Assembly: GCA_964020155.1 (NCBI GenBank) | Contig: OZ026551.1 | Location: 663,501 to 727,500, forward strand | Direction of reading: 5' to 3' | Source of the DNA: Chondrilla cf. caribensis | Lineage: Eukaryota; Porifera; Demospongiae; Chondrillida; Chondrillidae | Length of the DNA: 64,000 nt | In this document: positions 9,860 to 20,699 of the stretch, in pieces | How positions within the stretch are numbered: position 1 is the stretch's first letter | Layout of the letters: every line of letters begins with the position of its first letter | The notes under the pieces: model-generated | What the model was told of the DNA's origin: nothing | Seen by the model: only the letters and a program-made list of their open reading frames with translations | The model's database searches: none | Program-made: the position numbers and the translations under genes

Positions 9860-10996
9860 ATGGCCTCAAGAGATACCAGTCGTAGCCTTAACACTCCAGT
9901 AGTGCCTGTTATCCTAAAGTACTCTTATTGCAGCAAAGAATACCAGTTTATTAGTAAAGATAAGAGTTTAGTGGAGAGGTACTTGTGTCCAATTTGTCAA
10001 GAGATACTTTGTGAACCAGTTCAAACCAGTTGTGGACACCTGTTTTGTAAAAAGTGTTTGAAGGGAGTACAATCAAAGAACTGTCCTTCTTGTCGAGCAG
10101 AGTTTGAAGAAGAACCAAGAAGGGACAAATTCAATGAAAGGGAGATCAGAAACTTGATAGTTAAATGTCAGAACAGCTCAAGGGGGTGTGAGTGGGAGGG
10201 AGAACTAGGTAATGTTGAGTCCCATCAAAATGGTGTCTGTGGATACCAGTTGGTGCAGTGTGGCAACAAGTGTGGAGCAGAGATGGAGAGGAGAGAGGTT
10301 GAGAAGCACAAGAAAGACCACTGTGAACTGAGATGGTATGAGTGTCCTTATTGTTTGTTGCATTGGGATACATACAAGAAAGTAACAAGTGAACACTTCA
10401 AAGAATGTGATAAGTTTCCTCTTGACTGTCCCAACAACTGTGGAAAGACGAGAATTAGAAGAGTAGACATATCATCTCATCTCGCTCTATGTCCAGAAGA
10501 AGTGGTTCCATGTAAGTACCAGTCCCTCGGGTGTGAGGTGAGGTTACTGCGGAAACAGATGGATGAACATTTAAGAGATAAGGAGACACATCTGGACCTT
10601 GCCCTGGCAACTACATCAGAACTAGTTGCCAAACTAAACAAGGTAGAATCTGAACACAGTGTGACTAAAGTGGCCATCAGCAACTTGGAGAAACAGATGA
10701 GGGCAGTCCTCAAGAAGACATCCACTGAAGTAGAGGTCTCTCCTCCTGAAACTTCTGAAACAGATGATGGACCATCTCAAAGACATGGATACACACCTGG
10801 ATCATCTCAAAGACATGGCTACACACCTGGACCATCTCAAATATATGGATACACACCTGGACCATCTCAAATACATGGATACACACCTGGACTATCTCAA
10901 ATATATGGATACACACCTGGACTATCTCAAATATATGGATACACACCTGGATCATCTCAAAGACATGGATACACACCTGGATCTTCTCAAAGATAA
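9860..10996 (+). CDS. TRAF-like RING protein, paralog 3, lacking MATH
   Basis: Single-exon frame of 378 residues. RING, TRAF zinc fingers and coiled coil are intact, ending near KKTSTEVEVSPPE. The MATH domain is gone. Instead the frame enters a 30-bp tandem repeat and reads about seven copies of a Ser/Gln/Tyr/Pro-rich decapeptide (SSQRHGYTPG-like) before stopping at 10996. The same repeat in another frame reads DHLKDMDTHL, the sequence found at the zinc finger/coiled coil border of the other paralogs, and runs into a second coiled-coil start. So the array arose from a duplicated coiled-coil segment and is read here out of register. Downstream the coiled coil is joined directly to the last codons of the normal gene, with the MATH-coding DNA deleted. 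It may act as a dominant-negative form or be decaying; expression is unknown. Confidence 0.75.
   Translation: MASRDTSRSLNTPVVPVILKYSYCSKEYQFISKDKSLVERYLCPICQEILCEPVQTSCGHLFCKKCLKGVQSKNCPSCRAEFEEEPRRDKFNEREIRNLIVKCQNSSRGCEWEGELGNVESHQNGVCGYQLVQCGNKCGAEMERREVEKHKKDHCELRWYECPYCLLHWDTYKKVTSEHFKECDKFPLDCPNNCGKTRIRRVDISSHLALCPEEVVPCKYQSLGCEVRLLRKQMDEHLRDKETHLDLALATTSELVAKLNKVESEHSVTKVAISNLEKQMRAVLKKTSTEVEVSPPETSETDDGPSQRHGYTPGSSQRHGYTPGPSQIYGYTPGPSQIHGYTPGLSQIYGYTPGLSQIYGYTPGSSQRHGYTPGSSQR
10771..10996 (+). repeat. 30-bp coding minisatellite in TRAF paralog 3
   Basis: About 7.5 copies of a 30-bp unit (CATCTCAAAGACATGGATAC plus ACACCTGGAC). It is a multiple of three and free of stops in at least two frames. 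Confidence 0.95.
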
Positions 10997-11636
10997 GCAT
11001 ACACACCTGGACATTGCCATGGCAACTACATCAGAACTAGTGGCCAAACTAAACAAAGTAGAATCTGAATACATGTTGATGTCCAATAGTGCACATATAC
11101 ACTATCATGTATGTACAGTTGACTGACCACGAGTAGTATATTGTGTGTACTATAATAACACCATGCATATCACAAACTAGTGACAATGTAATACAATAGT
11201 TGGACTACATATTACACCAATGTTACTGTACTTACTCTTATCACAGGCTGTATATTATATTGGAACATTATGCTAATGTATCTCATTATAACATGTAGTT
11301 AAGCCTTAATTTGTATGCATGTGTACGTACACTATTGTTTTAAATTTGCATTGTTGACTTTTGTAATAATAGCAGTCTCTGTACAATTATAATTATTGCT
11401 ATTATTATCTTTCTCACACAAATAAATTATTATAATTATTGCTGTTATCATCTTTCTCACATAAATGAATTCCAAGCATGAATAATACATGTGAAGGTGA
11501 TGTAACATTTTGTAAACTGCTGAATTATAATGCAATTTATTAATTACTTTGTATAATATAATAATAATACTGAGAATGGCAATTATACAGGATATACACA
11601 TGTACTACACTACATATTATACATACACAACCACTG
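10997..11636 (+). other. Out-of-frame TRAF remnant and duplicated 3' flank, unit C
   Basis: The first about 80 bp still encode THLDIAMATTSELVAKLNKVE in a shifted frame, then jump to the terminal codons of the gene. The rest is the shared TRAF 3' flank. No RPS20 exons follow this gene, unlike units A, B and E. Confidence 0.8.
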
Positions 11637-11925
11637 TATATATAGCCGGAAAGATTGGCAGGGGATTTATTTTGGCGATTTGTCGATTTTTGAATCTAAC
11701 GCCAAATTAAAATCCGTTGAAGTACAGCTCAGAAACGCATATATTATAGCCTTATAATTATGACGTAATCGTTTCTTCATTTATTTCTATCATATTCACA
11801 GGCTATGAATATAATTATAATCCACTGGAAGACAATTGCACAAAATGAGAACTGCCAAAGTCTAAATTAGCCTCAAATCACCAATAATATTCTTCTTGCC
11901 AATATTTCCTGCTATACTGTATATA
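11637..11925. mobile_element. Decayed MITE-like element
   Basis: Ends resemble the TACCGTATA family (TATATAGCCGGAAAGATTGG on the left, CCAATATTTCCTGCTATACT on the right), with internal GGCGATTT and CCAAATTA motifs. The ends are too diverged for exact borders. Confidence 0.5.
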
Positions 11926-12004
11926 TTTATGTAATAATCTATATATTATAATTGTACAATTTTTAATAGTCAGTGTATTGTTGTTATTGTGCACACATGT
12001 ACGA

Positions 12005-12370
12005 GTATGTTACTGTGATGTACATGTTATACGGCTGTGATGTATATGTTGTGCAGCTGTGATGTACATAATGTACAGTTGTGTTGTACATGTTGTAGAG
12101 CCGTGATGTAAAAGTTGTGGAGCTGTGATGTACATGTTGTACAGCTGTGATGCACATGTTGTAGAGCTGTGATGTACATGTTGTAGAGCCGTGATGTACA
12201 AGTTGTGGAGCTGTGATGTACATGTTGTACAGCTGTGATGTACATGTTGTAGAGCTGTGATGTACATGCTGTACAGCCTTGATGTACATGTTGTACAGGT
12301 GTGATGTACATGTTGTACAGGTGTGATGTACATGTTGTAGGGCTGTGATGTACATGCTGTAGAGTGGTGT
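12005..12370 (+). repeat. 22-24-bp minisatellite, copy D
   Basis: About 15 units of TGATGTACATGTTGTACAG variants, longer than copy A. Minus-strand open frames across it are repeat artefacts. Confidence 0.9.
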
Positions 12371-12404
12371 ACTTGAGGCTGTACAGAACCTTGCTTCATG
12401 TGGT

Positions 12405-12690
12405 GACAGTCAAGATGAAATCATTCTTATGGACGGTCACCACAGCCTCCCAGTGTCCACATGACACACAGTAACTCAAATACACACGACATGTACACCC
12501 TCTGCATGTGCTATGGAGCTGGTGGGGACCATATTGAGATGAAATTATCATTTATTGACGCTCACCACAAGACACTAGAGCTGTGTTCATGTGTATCCAT
12601 ACGACTTATAATGACAGGTACATGTATGAAGTGGGGAACTAAAGGTGATGTACAGCTAGAGACCAGGTCACATTTCTGAAAACTGTAGTG
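12405..12690. other. Conserved block of unknown nature, copy D
   Basis: Second copy of the 765-1050 block, without the 2-bp deletion. It joins directly to the TRAF 5' flank, showing the ancestral arrangement before the TIR element inserted in unit A. Confidence 0.45.
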
Positions 12691-12819
12691 TTGTGTCATA
12701 TAGTATTATTGGTATGTTAGTGCAGTCCTAATCATATTCATGACTTAACCTAATTATCTTAATATGGGGTGAGGGGTGTGTCTGTGAGCATATCATCATG
12801 CCCACCCACATGTTCAGAA

Positions 12820-14112
12820 ATGGCCTCAAGAGGTACCAGTCGTAGCCTTAACACTCCAGTAGTGCCTGTTATTCTAAAGTACTCTTATTGCAGCAAAGAA
12901 TACCAGTTTATTAGTAAAGATAAGAGTTTAGTGGAGAGGTACCTGTGTCCAATTTGTCAAGAGATACTTTATAAGCCACTTCAAACCAGTTGTGGCCACC
13001 TGTTTTGTGGGAAGTGTTTGAAAAGAGTGCAATCGAAGAACTGTCCTTCTTGTCGAGCAGAGTTCGTTAGAGAACCGATTGAAGACAGATTTAATGAAAG
13101 GGAGATCAGAAACGTGATAGTTAAATGTCAGAACAGCTCCAGAGGGTGTGAGTGGGAGGGAGAACTAGGTAATGTTGAGTCCCATCAAAATGGTGTCTGT
13201 GGATACCAGTTGGTGCAGTGTGGCAACAAGTGTGGAGCAGAAGTCGAGAGGAGAGAGGTTGAGGAGCATGAGGAGGACCACTGTGAACTGAGAAGGTACC
13301 TGTGTCTTTATTGTCAATGGCATGAGGATACATACAAGAAAGTAACAAGTGAACACTTCAAAGAATGTTATTATTTTCCTCTTGACTGTCCCAACAACTG
13401 TGGAAAGAAGAGAATTAGAAGAAGAGACATGTCATCTCATCTTTGTGCATGTCCAGAAGAAGTGGTTCCATGTAGGTACCAATCCCTCGGGTGTAAGGTG
13501 AGGTTACCACGGAAACAGATGGAGGACCATCTCAAAAACAAGGACACACACCTGGACATTGCCATGGCAACCACATCGGAACTAGTGACTAAACTAAACA
13601 AAGTAGAATCTGAACACAGTGTGTGCATCAGCAACTTGGAGAAGCAGATGAGGGCAGTCCTCAAGAAGACATCCACTAAAGTAGAGCTCCCTCCTCCTGT
13701 ACTTCCTTCCAAACCTTGGTTAAAGGAAGACCTGTTCCCTCGCTATCCTCCTTGCACACTGAAGGTGGAACTAGACAAGGACATATGTGGTGTTAGTCCT
13801 CACTTCTTCTCCCATCCCGGAGGGTACAGACTTGAGTTGCTGATAGATAGTTATGGCCTTTACATTGATCCAGTCGATCATCCAGACAACTACCCACTAA
13901 AATGGCCTATTGAAATCACCGTCAACTATATCATCTTGAATCAAAAGGAGGACAAGGATCATGTCCACGAGAAGTATTCAAGGGAAATCACTTCTCCAAA
14001 ACACACCATCCGGTCCATCCCCATGCTGTTTGAGTCAGGTAAGAGACCACCAGTAAGGTTCATCAAAAATAACAGTCTCTATATCAAAATAGACAGCATT
14101 CTTCTCCAATAA
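12820..14112 (+). CDS. TRAF-like RING E3 ligase/adaptor, paralog 4
   Basis: Single-exon gene of 430 residues from the conserved MASR start; an in-frame upstream ATG at 12769 is not conserved. RING with all C3HC4 residues, TRAF zinc fingers, a coiled coil shortened by about six residues (ESEHSVCISNLEKQM) and a complete MATH-like domain (SHPGGYRLEL, LKWPIEIT, VRFIKNNSLYIKI). It lacks RPS20 exons downstream, so either the unit was shortened or the RPS20 segment was lost. Intact and probably functional. Confidence 0.9.
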   Translation: MASRGTSRSLNTPVVPVILKYSYCSKEYQFISKDKSLVERYLCPICQEILYKPLQTSCGHLFCGKCLKRVQSKNCPSCRAEFVREPIEDRFNEREIRNVIVKCQNSSRGCEWEGELGNVESHQNGVCGYQLVQCGNKCGAEVERREVEEHEEDHCELRRYLCLYCQWHEDTYKKVTSEHFKECYYFPLDCPNNCGKKRIRRRDMSSHLCACPEEVVPCRYQSLGCKVRLPRKQMEDHLKNKDTHLDIAMATTSELVTKLNKVESEHSVCISNLEKQMRAVLKKTSTKVELPPPVLPSKPWLKEDLFPRYPPCTLKVELDKDICGVSPHFFSHPGGYRLELLIDSYGLYIDPVDHPDNYPLKWPIEITVNYIILNQKEDKDHVHEKYSREITSPKHTIRSIPMLFESGKRPPVRFIKNNSLYIKIDSILLQ

Positions 14113-14587
14113 CGTATACACTATCATGTATGTAGAGTTGACTGACCATGAGTAGTATATTGTGTGTACTATAATAACACCATGCATATCACAAACTAGT
14201 GACAATGTAATACAATAGTTGGACTACATATTACACCAATGTTACCGTACTTACTCTTATCACAGGCTGTATATTATATTGGAACATTATGCTAATGTAT
14301 CTCATTATAACATGTACGTAGTTAGGCCTTAATTTGTATGCATATGTGTATGTACACTATTGATTTAAACCTGTATTGTTGACTTTTGTAATAATTGCAG
14401 TCTCTGTACAATTATAATTATTGCTATTATTATCTTTCTCACACAAATGAATTCCAAGCATGAACAACACATGTGGAGAGAATGTGAAATTTGATAATTC
14501 ACTGAATTGCAATACAATTTATTTTTGCATAATATAATATATTATATGCTGAGGATGGCGATTATACAGGACATACACATATAATAC

Positions 14588-14827
14588 TACCGTATATCCG
14601 GAAATATTGGCAGTCATAAAATTTGGCAATATTAATATGCCCGAAATTTGACCCAATGCCTTAATTAATGGCAGAAGTTAAATTTGGCAGTTTGCCAGAA
14701 TGAGTGTTGATAACGTTAAAATTTGGCACCGCATGATAGCTGTTGACGAATATTAATTTTGCAGTAGCGTCTGTGACCACCAAATTGCCAAATTTAATTC
14801 ACTGTCAATATCCCCGGATATACGGTA
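14588..14827. mobile_element. MITE, TACCGTATATCCGG ends
   Basis: A 240-bp element with inverted ends TACCGTATATCCGG and CCGGATATACGGTA, and many internal GCCAAATT/AATTTGGC motifs. Non-coding. Confidence 0.8.
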
Positions 14828-14849
14828 TTATATTATTATACTATATATA

Positions 14850-15041
14850 CAGTGAAAACTCATTAATCTGCCACAATATTAATTCGTTTTCAAATAATAT
14901 TATGGTGGATTAGCAAGTTTGGTGGACTAACTGGATATTCATTGGTACTTGTACACTATAGCTAGCAGTACTGGGAAATTGTGGCAGATTAATAGATTTT
15001 GTGGATAAAGTGGTATCTAGCAGATCAACAAGAGTTCACTG
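14850..15041. mobile_element. Small TIR element, pogo-like ends
   Basis: About 190 bp with imperfect inverted ends CAGTGAAAACTCATTAATC and GATCAACAAGAGTTCACTG. CAGT...CTC...TAAT ends resemble pogo/Tigger-type Tc1/mariner elements, which is an inference from the ends only. Internal sequence is AT-rich and non-coding. Confidence 0.55.
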
Positions 15042-15061
15042 TTATACATATACAACTATGT

Positions 15062-15265
15062 AGTGGTTAAGACATGGGCATGAGGGCATTATGACATATA
15101 AAATACCAAGTCCCAAGGGCGAGTGTATTTTATGTCATACCGCCCGAGTGTCCATGTCTTAACCAGTATAGCATCCGTTGCTAATGCTTTATACTGTTGC
15201 TAGTGCTTTATAACATAATAAAATTGCTGTATAATAGTACTGTTTCTATGGTAACGGATGCTATA
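15062..15265. mobile_element. Composite foldback element, copy 1
   Basis: Two adjacent inverted repeats. One is bounded by GGTTAAGACATGG and CCATGTCTTAACC, the other by TAGCATCCGTT and AACGGATGCTA. An opposite-orientation copy lies at 27661-27862. The element is non-coding and its repetition at a distant site argues that it is mobile. Confidence 0.8.
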
Positions 15266-15464
15266 TAATATATATTACTTGTGATATTTACTATGTAATA
15301 TTCTATATTATATTTTGTACATTTTTCAATTGTCAGTGAATTGTTGCTATTGTGCACACCTGTACGAGTATGTTACTGTGATGTACATGCTGTACAACTG
15401 TGATGTACATGTTGTAGAGTGGTGTACTTGAGGTTGTACAGAACCTGCATGTGGTGACTGTCAA

Positions 15465-15745
15465 GATGAAATCATTTTTATGGACGGTCACCACAGCCTC
15501 ACAGTGTCCACATGACACACAGTAACTCAAATACACACGACATGTACACCCTCTGCATGTGCTATGGAGCTGGTGGGGACCATATTGAGATGAAATTATC
15601 ATTTATTGACGCTCACCACAAGACACTAGAACTGTGTTCATGTGTATCCATACAACTTATAATGACAGGTACATGTATGAAGTGGGGAACTAAAGGTGAT
15701 GTACAGCTAGAGACCAGGTCACATTTCTGAAAACTGTAGTGTTGT
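15465..15745. other. Conserved block of unknown nature, copy E
   Basis: Third copy of the 765-1050 block, preceded by only two units of the TGATGTACATG minisatellite. Only a few substitutions from copy D; both strands stay open over the same stretches. Confidence 0.45.
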
Positions 15746-15872
15746 GTCATATAGTATTATTGGTATGTTTAGTGCAGTCCTAATGATATTCATGACTTAA
15801 CCCAATTATCTTAATATGGAGTGAGGGGGTGTGTCTGTGTGCATATTATCACGCCCATCCACATGTTCAGAA

Positions 15873-17147
15873 ATGGCCTCCCTAAGTACCAGTCATAGCC
15901 TTAACACTCCAGTAGTGCCTGTTATTCTAAAGTACTCTTATTGCAGCAAAGAATACCAGTTTATCACTCATGTTAAGAGTTTTGTGGAAAGGTATCTGTG
16001 TTCAATTTGTCAAGAGATTCTTTGTGAACCAGTTCAAACCAGTTGTGGACACTTGTTTTGTGGGAGATGTTTGAAAGGAGTGCAATCGGAGAACTGTCCT
16101 TCTTGTCGAGCAGAGTTTGAAGAAGAACCAAGAAGGGACAAGTTCAATGAAAGGGAGATCAGAAACTTGATAGTTAAATGTCAGAACAGCTCCAGAGGGT
16201 GTGAGTGGGAGGGAGAGCTAGGTAATGTTGAGTCCCATCAAAATGGTGTCTGTGGATACCAGTTGGTGCAGTGTGGCAACAAGTGCGGAGCAGAGATGGA
16301 GAGGAGAGAGGTTGAAGAGCACGAGGAGGACCACTGTGAACTGAGAATGTATCAGTGTCCATATTGTCCTTCGTATGGGGGGTCATTTATGTGGCATAAG
16401 GGTACATACAAGGAAGTTACAAGTGAACACTTCAAAGAATGTTATTATTTTCCTCTTGACTGTCCCCACAATTGTGGAAAGAAGGGAATTAGGAGAGGAG
16501 ACATGTCATCTCATCTTTGTGCATGTCCAGAAGAAGTGGTTCCATGTAGGTACCAGTCCCTTGGGTGTAAGGTGATGTTACCACGGAAACAGATGGAAGA
16601 CCATCTAAAAGACAAGGACACACATCTGGACATTGCCATGGCAACTACATTGGAACTAGTGACTAAAGTTAATAACTTGGAGAGCCAGGTTGAGTCTCTC
16701 GTCAGGAAGACATCCACTAAAGTAAAGCTACGTCCTCATGTACCTCCTTCAAAACCTTGGTTGGAGGAAGACCTGCTTGTTCGCTATCCTCCTTGTACAC
16801 TGAGAGTGGATGTAGAGGAGGGCAGTTTTTGTGATAGTCCTCACTTCTTCTCCCATCCTGGAGGGTATAGACTGGTGTTACGGACATGTAGTCAGATAGG
16901 TAAAATTAACATTGTTCCAGTAGATCATCCAGACAACTACTCACTAAAATGGCCTATCGAAATGACAATCAAAATTCTTGTCTTGAATCAGGAGGAGGAC
17001 AAGGATCATTACCGTGGGAGGGATTCAAGAGAAATCACTTACCCAAAAGACAGAGGCTCGAAGATATTTTATCGTTTTACACCATTACCAGGGTTCATCA
17101 AAGACGACAGTCTCTATGTTAAAATAACCAGCGTTGATGTCCAATAG
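15873..17147 (+). CDS. TRAF-like RING E3 ligase/adaptor, paralog 5
   Basis: Single-exon gene of 424 residues from the conserved methionine (here MASLSTSH). RING intact (CSICQEIL, CGHLFC, CPSC). The finger region has a glycine-containing insertion (CPYCPSYGGSFMWHKGTYKE). The coiled coil is the shortest of the family (LVTKVNNLESQVESLVRKT). The MATH-like domain is complete, ending GFIKDDSLYVKITSVDVQ. It is followed by the shared 3' flank, a MITE and then the full RPS20 gene in opposite orientation. Confidence 0.9.
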   Translation: MASLSTSHSLNTPVVPVILKYSYCSKEYQFITHVKSFVERYLCSICQEILCEPVQTSCGHLFCGRCLKGVQSENCPSCRAEFEEEPRRDKFNEREIRNLIVKCQNSSRGCEWEGELGNVESHQNGVCGYQLVQCGNKCGAEMERREVEEHEEDHCELRMYQCPYCPSYGGSFMWHKGTYKEVTSEHFKECYYFPLDCPHNCGKKGIRRGDMSSHLCACPEEVVPCRYQSLGCKVMLPRKQMEDHLKDKDTHLDIAMATTLELVTKVNNLESQVESLVRKTSTKVKLRPHVPPSKPWLEEDLLVRYPPCTLRVDVEEGSFCDSPHFFSHPGGYRLVLRTCSQIGKINIVPVDHPDNYSLKWPIEMTIKILVLNQEEDKDHYRGRDSREITYPKDRGSKIFYRFTPLPGFIKDDSLYVKITSVDVQ

Positions 17148-17848
17148 TGCATGTATACACTATCATGTATGAACAGTTGACTGACCATGAGTAGTATATT
17201 GTGTGCACTATAATAACACCATGCATATCACAAACTAGTGACAATGTAATACAATAGTTGGACTACATATTACACCAATGTTACCGTACTTACTCTTATC
17301 ACAGGCTGTATATTATATTGGAACATTATGTTAATGTATCTCATTGTAACATGTAGTTAAGCCTTAATTAGTATGCATATGTGTACGTACATCATTGGTT
17401 TAAACCTGTATTGTTGACTTTTGTAATAATTGCAGTCTCTGTACAATTGTAATTATTGCTATTATTATCTCTCTCGCACAAATGAATTCCAAGCATGAAT
17501 AATACATGTGAAGGTGATGTAACATGTCCATAATCCACTGAATTACAATTTTACATAATATACTGAGGATGCATCGTGTCATTATACACAATACATATTC
17601 TGTATTATATTATACATACACAACTACATAATACATGTACTGCGTATATTATATATAAGAATATATTTTATACATTTTCAATTGTCCTCGAATTATTGCT
17701 ACATAGAGTAATATAATAATAGTGCATTAATTTACATGTAGTAGAGCTGTAATGTACAGGTACGGCAGAAGACACATTACACGACATTCTACAACACATC
17801 TGTCCAGGAGGTATTTATGTTTGATCTATAGAGGAGGACCTACATACG

Positions 17849-18027
17849 TACCATATAGCAGGAAATTTTCACGGATGGCTCCAAAAATGAAAATTCGCAG
17901 ATAAAATTATCACGAATTTAATGCAGTCATGTGATAGAACAAGGAGAATGCCTAATTCGTGGATTCTATTTTTGCAGATGTTGGACCAAAATCTGCAAAA
18001 TCTGCGAACGTTTCCCACTATATGGTA
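17849..18027. mobile_element. MITE-like element, unit E copy
   Basis: Positional ortholog of 3567-3739, with ends TACCATATAGCAGG and CCCACTATATGGTA. The rest of 17148-18308 is the shared TRAF 3' flank and the RPS20 3' flank, without a gene. Confidence 0.65.
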
Positions 18028-18308
18028 GGACCAACTGGTCCAGCTGAATGTCCTCAGAATAGGCAGTGATGGTGTTACTGTACACATTGTTACAACCTGC
18101 TCTAAACTATCGCCATGCAACATGGCTACCTGTACACCAATGTTGGCTGGACTATTCTATCCTAGCATTGCTCTGTTGGGGAATTTGTAGAAATCCGATA
18201 ATTTATTCATCACAGCATTCCAAATTTACGTATTTTCCACACAATCATTCCCCAATTCAAATACATTACAAATTGGCTATCAATCACATGCTAATCATGT
18301 GACAAAGT

Positions 18309-20263
18309 TTATGCATCAGCAATGGTGACTTCCACCTCCACACCGGGTTCGATGCTGATGGATGTCTGAAATCAATTAAGGATGAAAACAAAGGCAAACA
18401 AGTAAACATCAACAAATTCACACTTAACAAGAGATGTACATATCAGCTGGTGAACTGTACTCTGTTGATATCATTATCGACATTATCCCACGACAACAAC
18501 ACACTAAAATGTACTGTACAACACATGTATTGACACTCTAAAGAACTGTACTGTACAACAACATACTGTACAACAGTCTACTGTGTAAACGTGTACTGTA
18601 CAATACTATACTGTGTTCTGTACTGTACAAATGCACACACTTCACAACAATGCATTGTAGTCCGCAGCACACACAAGAGGATACAATCTTCTTGACGGTC
18701 TCAGCCGGGCTGTGCAGGTCAATCACCCTCTTGTGGATCCTCATCTCGAAGCGGTCCCAAGTCTTGGATCCCTCACCACAGGGGGTCTTCCTCATGGTGA
18801 TCTTCAGGATCTTCGTTGGCATTCTGATTGGTCCCTTCACTCGGAGGTGCTCCTCTTTGGCACTTCGAATCAGGTCAGCACAGACTAAATGAGAGAAAAT
18901 GACGAAAAGTAATTGCGCCAGCGAAAAAAAGATGTTGTTACTGTATATGCATATCAATACAGTAACATATTCCCATTCCAATGTGCTACAAGTGAGAATT
19001 TTCTCATTCCCATTTTGTACAAACTTGATAAAATTGTCCCATTTTCTATAGACACCAGAATAAAATCATTTTTTCCATACAATACAAACTAAAAGTAAGT
19101 CCCCATTCCAACTTTACACAAGTTAACAATGTCCCCGCCTCAATTTGCTATAAACACCTGAATAAGCTCCTGTTAAGCATTTTGCACAAACAGCTGTTCA
19201 CAAGTGGCCTACACGAGGAGTACCAGGTGATCATTCCTCATGACATAAGCAGCTGGTGCTCCTATTAACCATTTTGCACAAACAGCTGTACACAGGTTGC
19301 CTACATGAGGAGTACCAGGTAATCATTCCTCATGACATGAGCAGCTGGTGAAGCATGTCAACTCACAATAACATACTAACTACAGGCAATGCATCACCTG
19401 GTGGAGGGGCTACTGCGCTATCAGTACCTGGGGAGGTGTGCTATGTTGTGCCAATCACAGGTATTGTGTACCTGTACCTGTACAGTAGTAAGCTGTCAGC
19501 GTTAGCCTGATGAGTGGGATGAGTGGGTGGAATTAAGTGAATAACATGGATTGATACTAAGGTCACAGTAATGTGCTCCAATGACTCGGTATACATGTGT
19601 TCACAAATGACTTCCTCCACTGCCTCTCTCTCCCACTTGCACACACCAAACAGAGCTAATCCACTTGTGATGTTGACGATGTTCGGAGAGCAATTTCATT
19701 TGACATGTACTGAGTTGTTCAATGAAGTATGGAGAGGTATGCATGCCCCACACCAGGTGAAAACAACAACCCACTCACAACAAGGACTCACACGGGATAA
19801 ACAGCAATATTGTTGTAATCTCCCTCACCCATGCAACAAACATAGGACCATTGATAAGACATATCATCTCATAATTAGAGTTGCTATCCCAATGGTGATG
19901 ATCTGAGAGTGAGGCTATAGTAATATGTGCTGAGTTGCATTGTGGAACAACTAGATGGTGCCTGGTCTACACAGAACACAAAAGGTTACAGAACATTGTG
20001 TTACCAACTACAACGATGTAAAGAGGCTCAATTGGTAGTGTACCGATCTGTTCAAACTCTCTAACTTGCTGAACCTGTCTCCTCGAACGTTTCAACATGC
20101 CAAAATTAGCTAAACATGTGTGCAGACACATCTTTGATGGACTACTTCCACGGACGCTTGAGGGCTAACCTTTCTCCAAGCTCTTCACATTTCGGCTGGT
20201 GAGGGTGATCCTGATCTTATGGATGGTGGTCTCCTCTTGGGGGAATCCCTTTTCCTTCATCAT
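18309..20263 (-). CDS. RPS20: Ribosomal protein S20 (uS10)
   Basis: Small-subunit ribosomal protein uS10, minus strand, three coding exons: 20263-20170 (start, ending SLEK), 18884-18685 ([13 protein letters not shown] to ETVKKI) and 18365-18309 ([18 protein letters not shown], stop). All junctions are GT-AG and phase-consistent, giving 116 residues against 119 in human. Hallmarks are [38 protein letters not shown] and RIHKR. The N-terminus before IHKIR is variable in the family; I use the first ATG of the exon, which follows an acceptor (TATCACAG) at once, so there is probably an upstream non-coding exon that I could not place. A polyadenylation signal AATAAA lies at 18207-18202. This is the apparent donor of the truncated copies in units A and B. 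Confidence 0.93.
19160..19360 (+). repeat. Two-copy about 100-bp direct repeat in RPS20 intron
   Basis: Two adjacent copies sharing CATTTTGCACAAACAGCTGT, GAGGAGTACCAGGT and ATCATTCCTCATGACAT. The rest of the intron (18885-20169) is unremarkable. Confidence 0.75.
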
Positions 20264-20296
20264 AGACTGTGATAGAGAAAGAAACCATGATTATGA

Positions 20297-20447
20297 TAGT
20301 GATAAAATGTGATGATGATGATGAAGATGATGATGGTGAAGTTGATGGTGGTGTGAATGATGATGATGATGATGGTGGTGGTGATGATGATGATGGGGTA
20401 GATGATGGGTATGACGATGATGGTGATGATGGTAACGGTGTGAATGA

Positions 20448-20478
<31 letters not shown>

Positions 20479-20665
20479 AACGGTGTGAATGATGATGATG
20501 ACGGTGTGAATGATGATGCTGATGATAATGATGGAGATGATGATGGTGGTGGTGTATGAATGATGATGATGGTGATGATGATGATGATGACGATGGTGGT
20601 AGTGTGAATAATGATGATGATGATGATGATGATGATGATGGCGGTAGTGTTGATGATAATAATGA
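20297..20665 (+). repeat. GAT trinucleotide microsatellite
   Basis: Long imperfect GAT/GGT repeat just upstream (in gene sense) of the RPS20 coding exon. The Asp-rich and His-rich open frames over it are repeat artefacts. Confidence 0.95.
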
Positions 20666-20699
20666 TCAGTGATGATAATTACAAAGAAAAGTATTAAAG

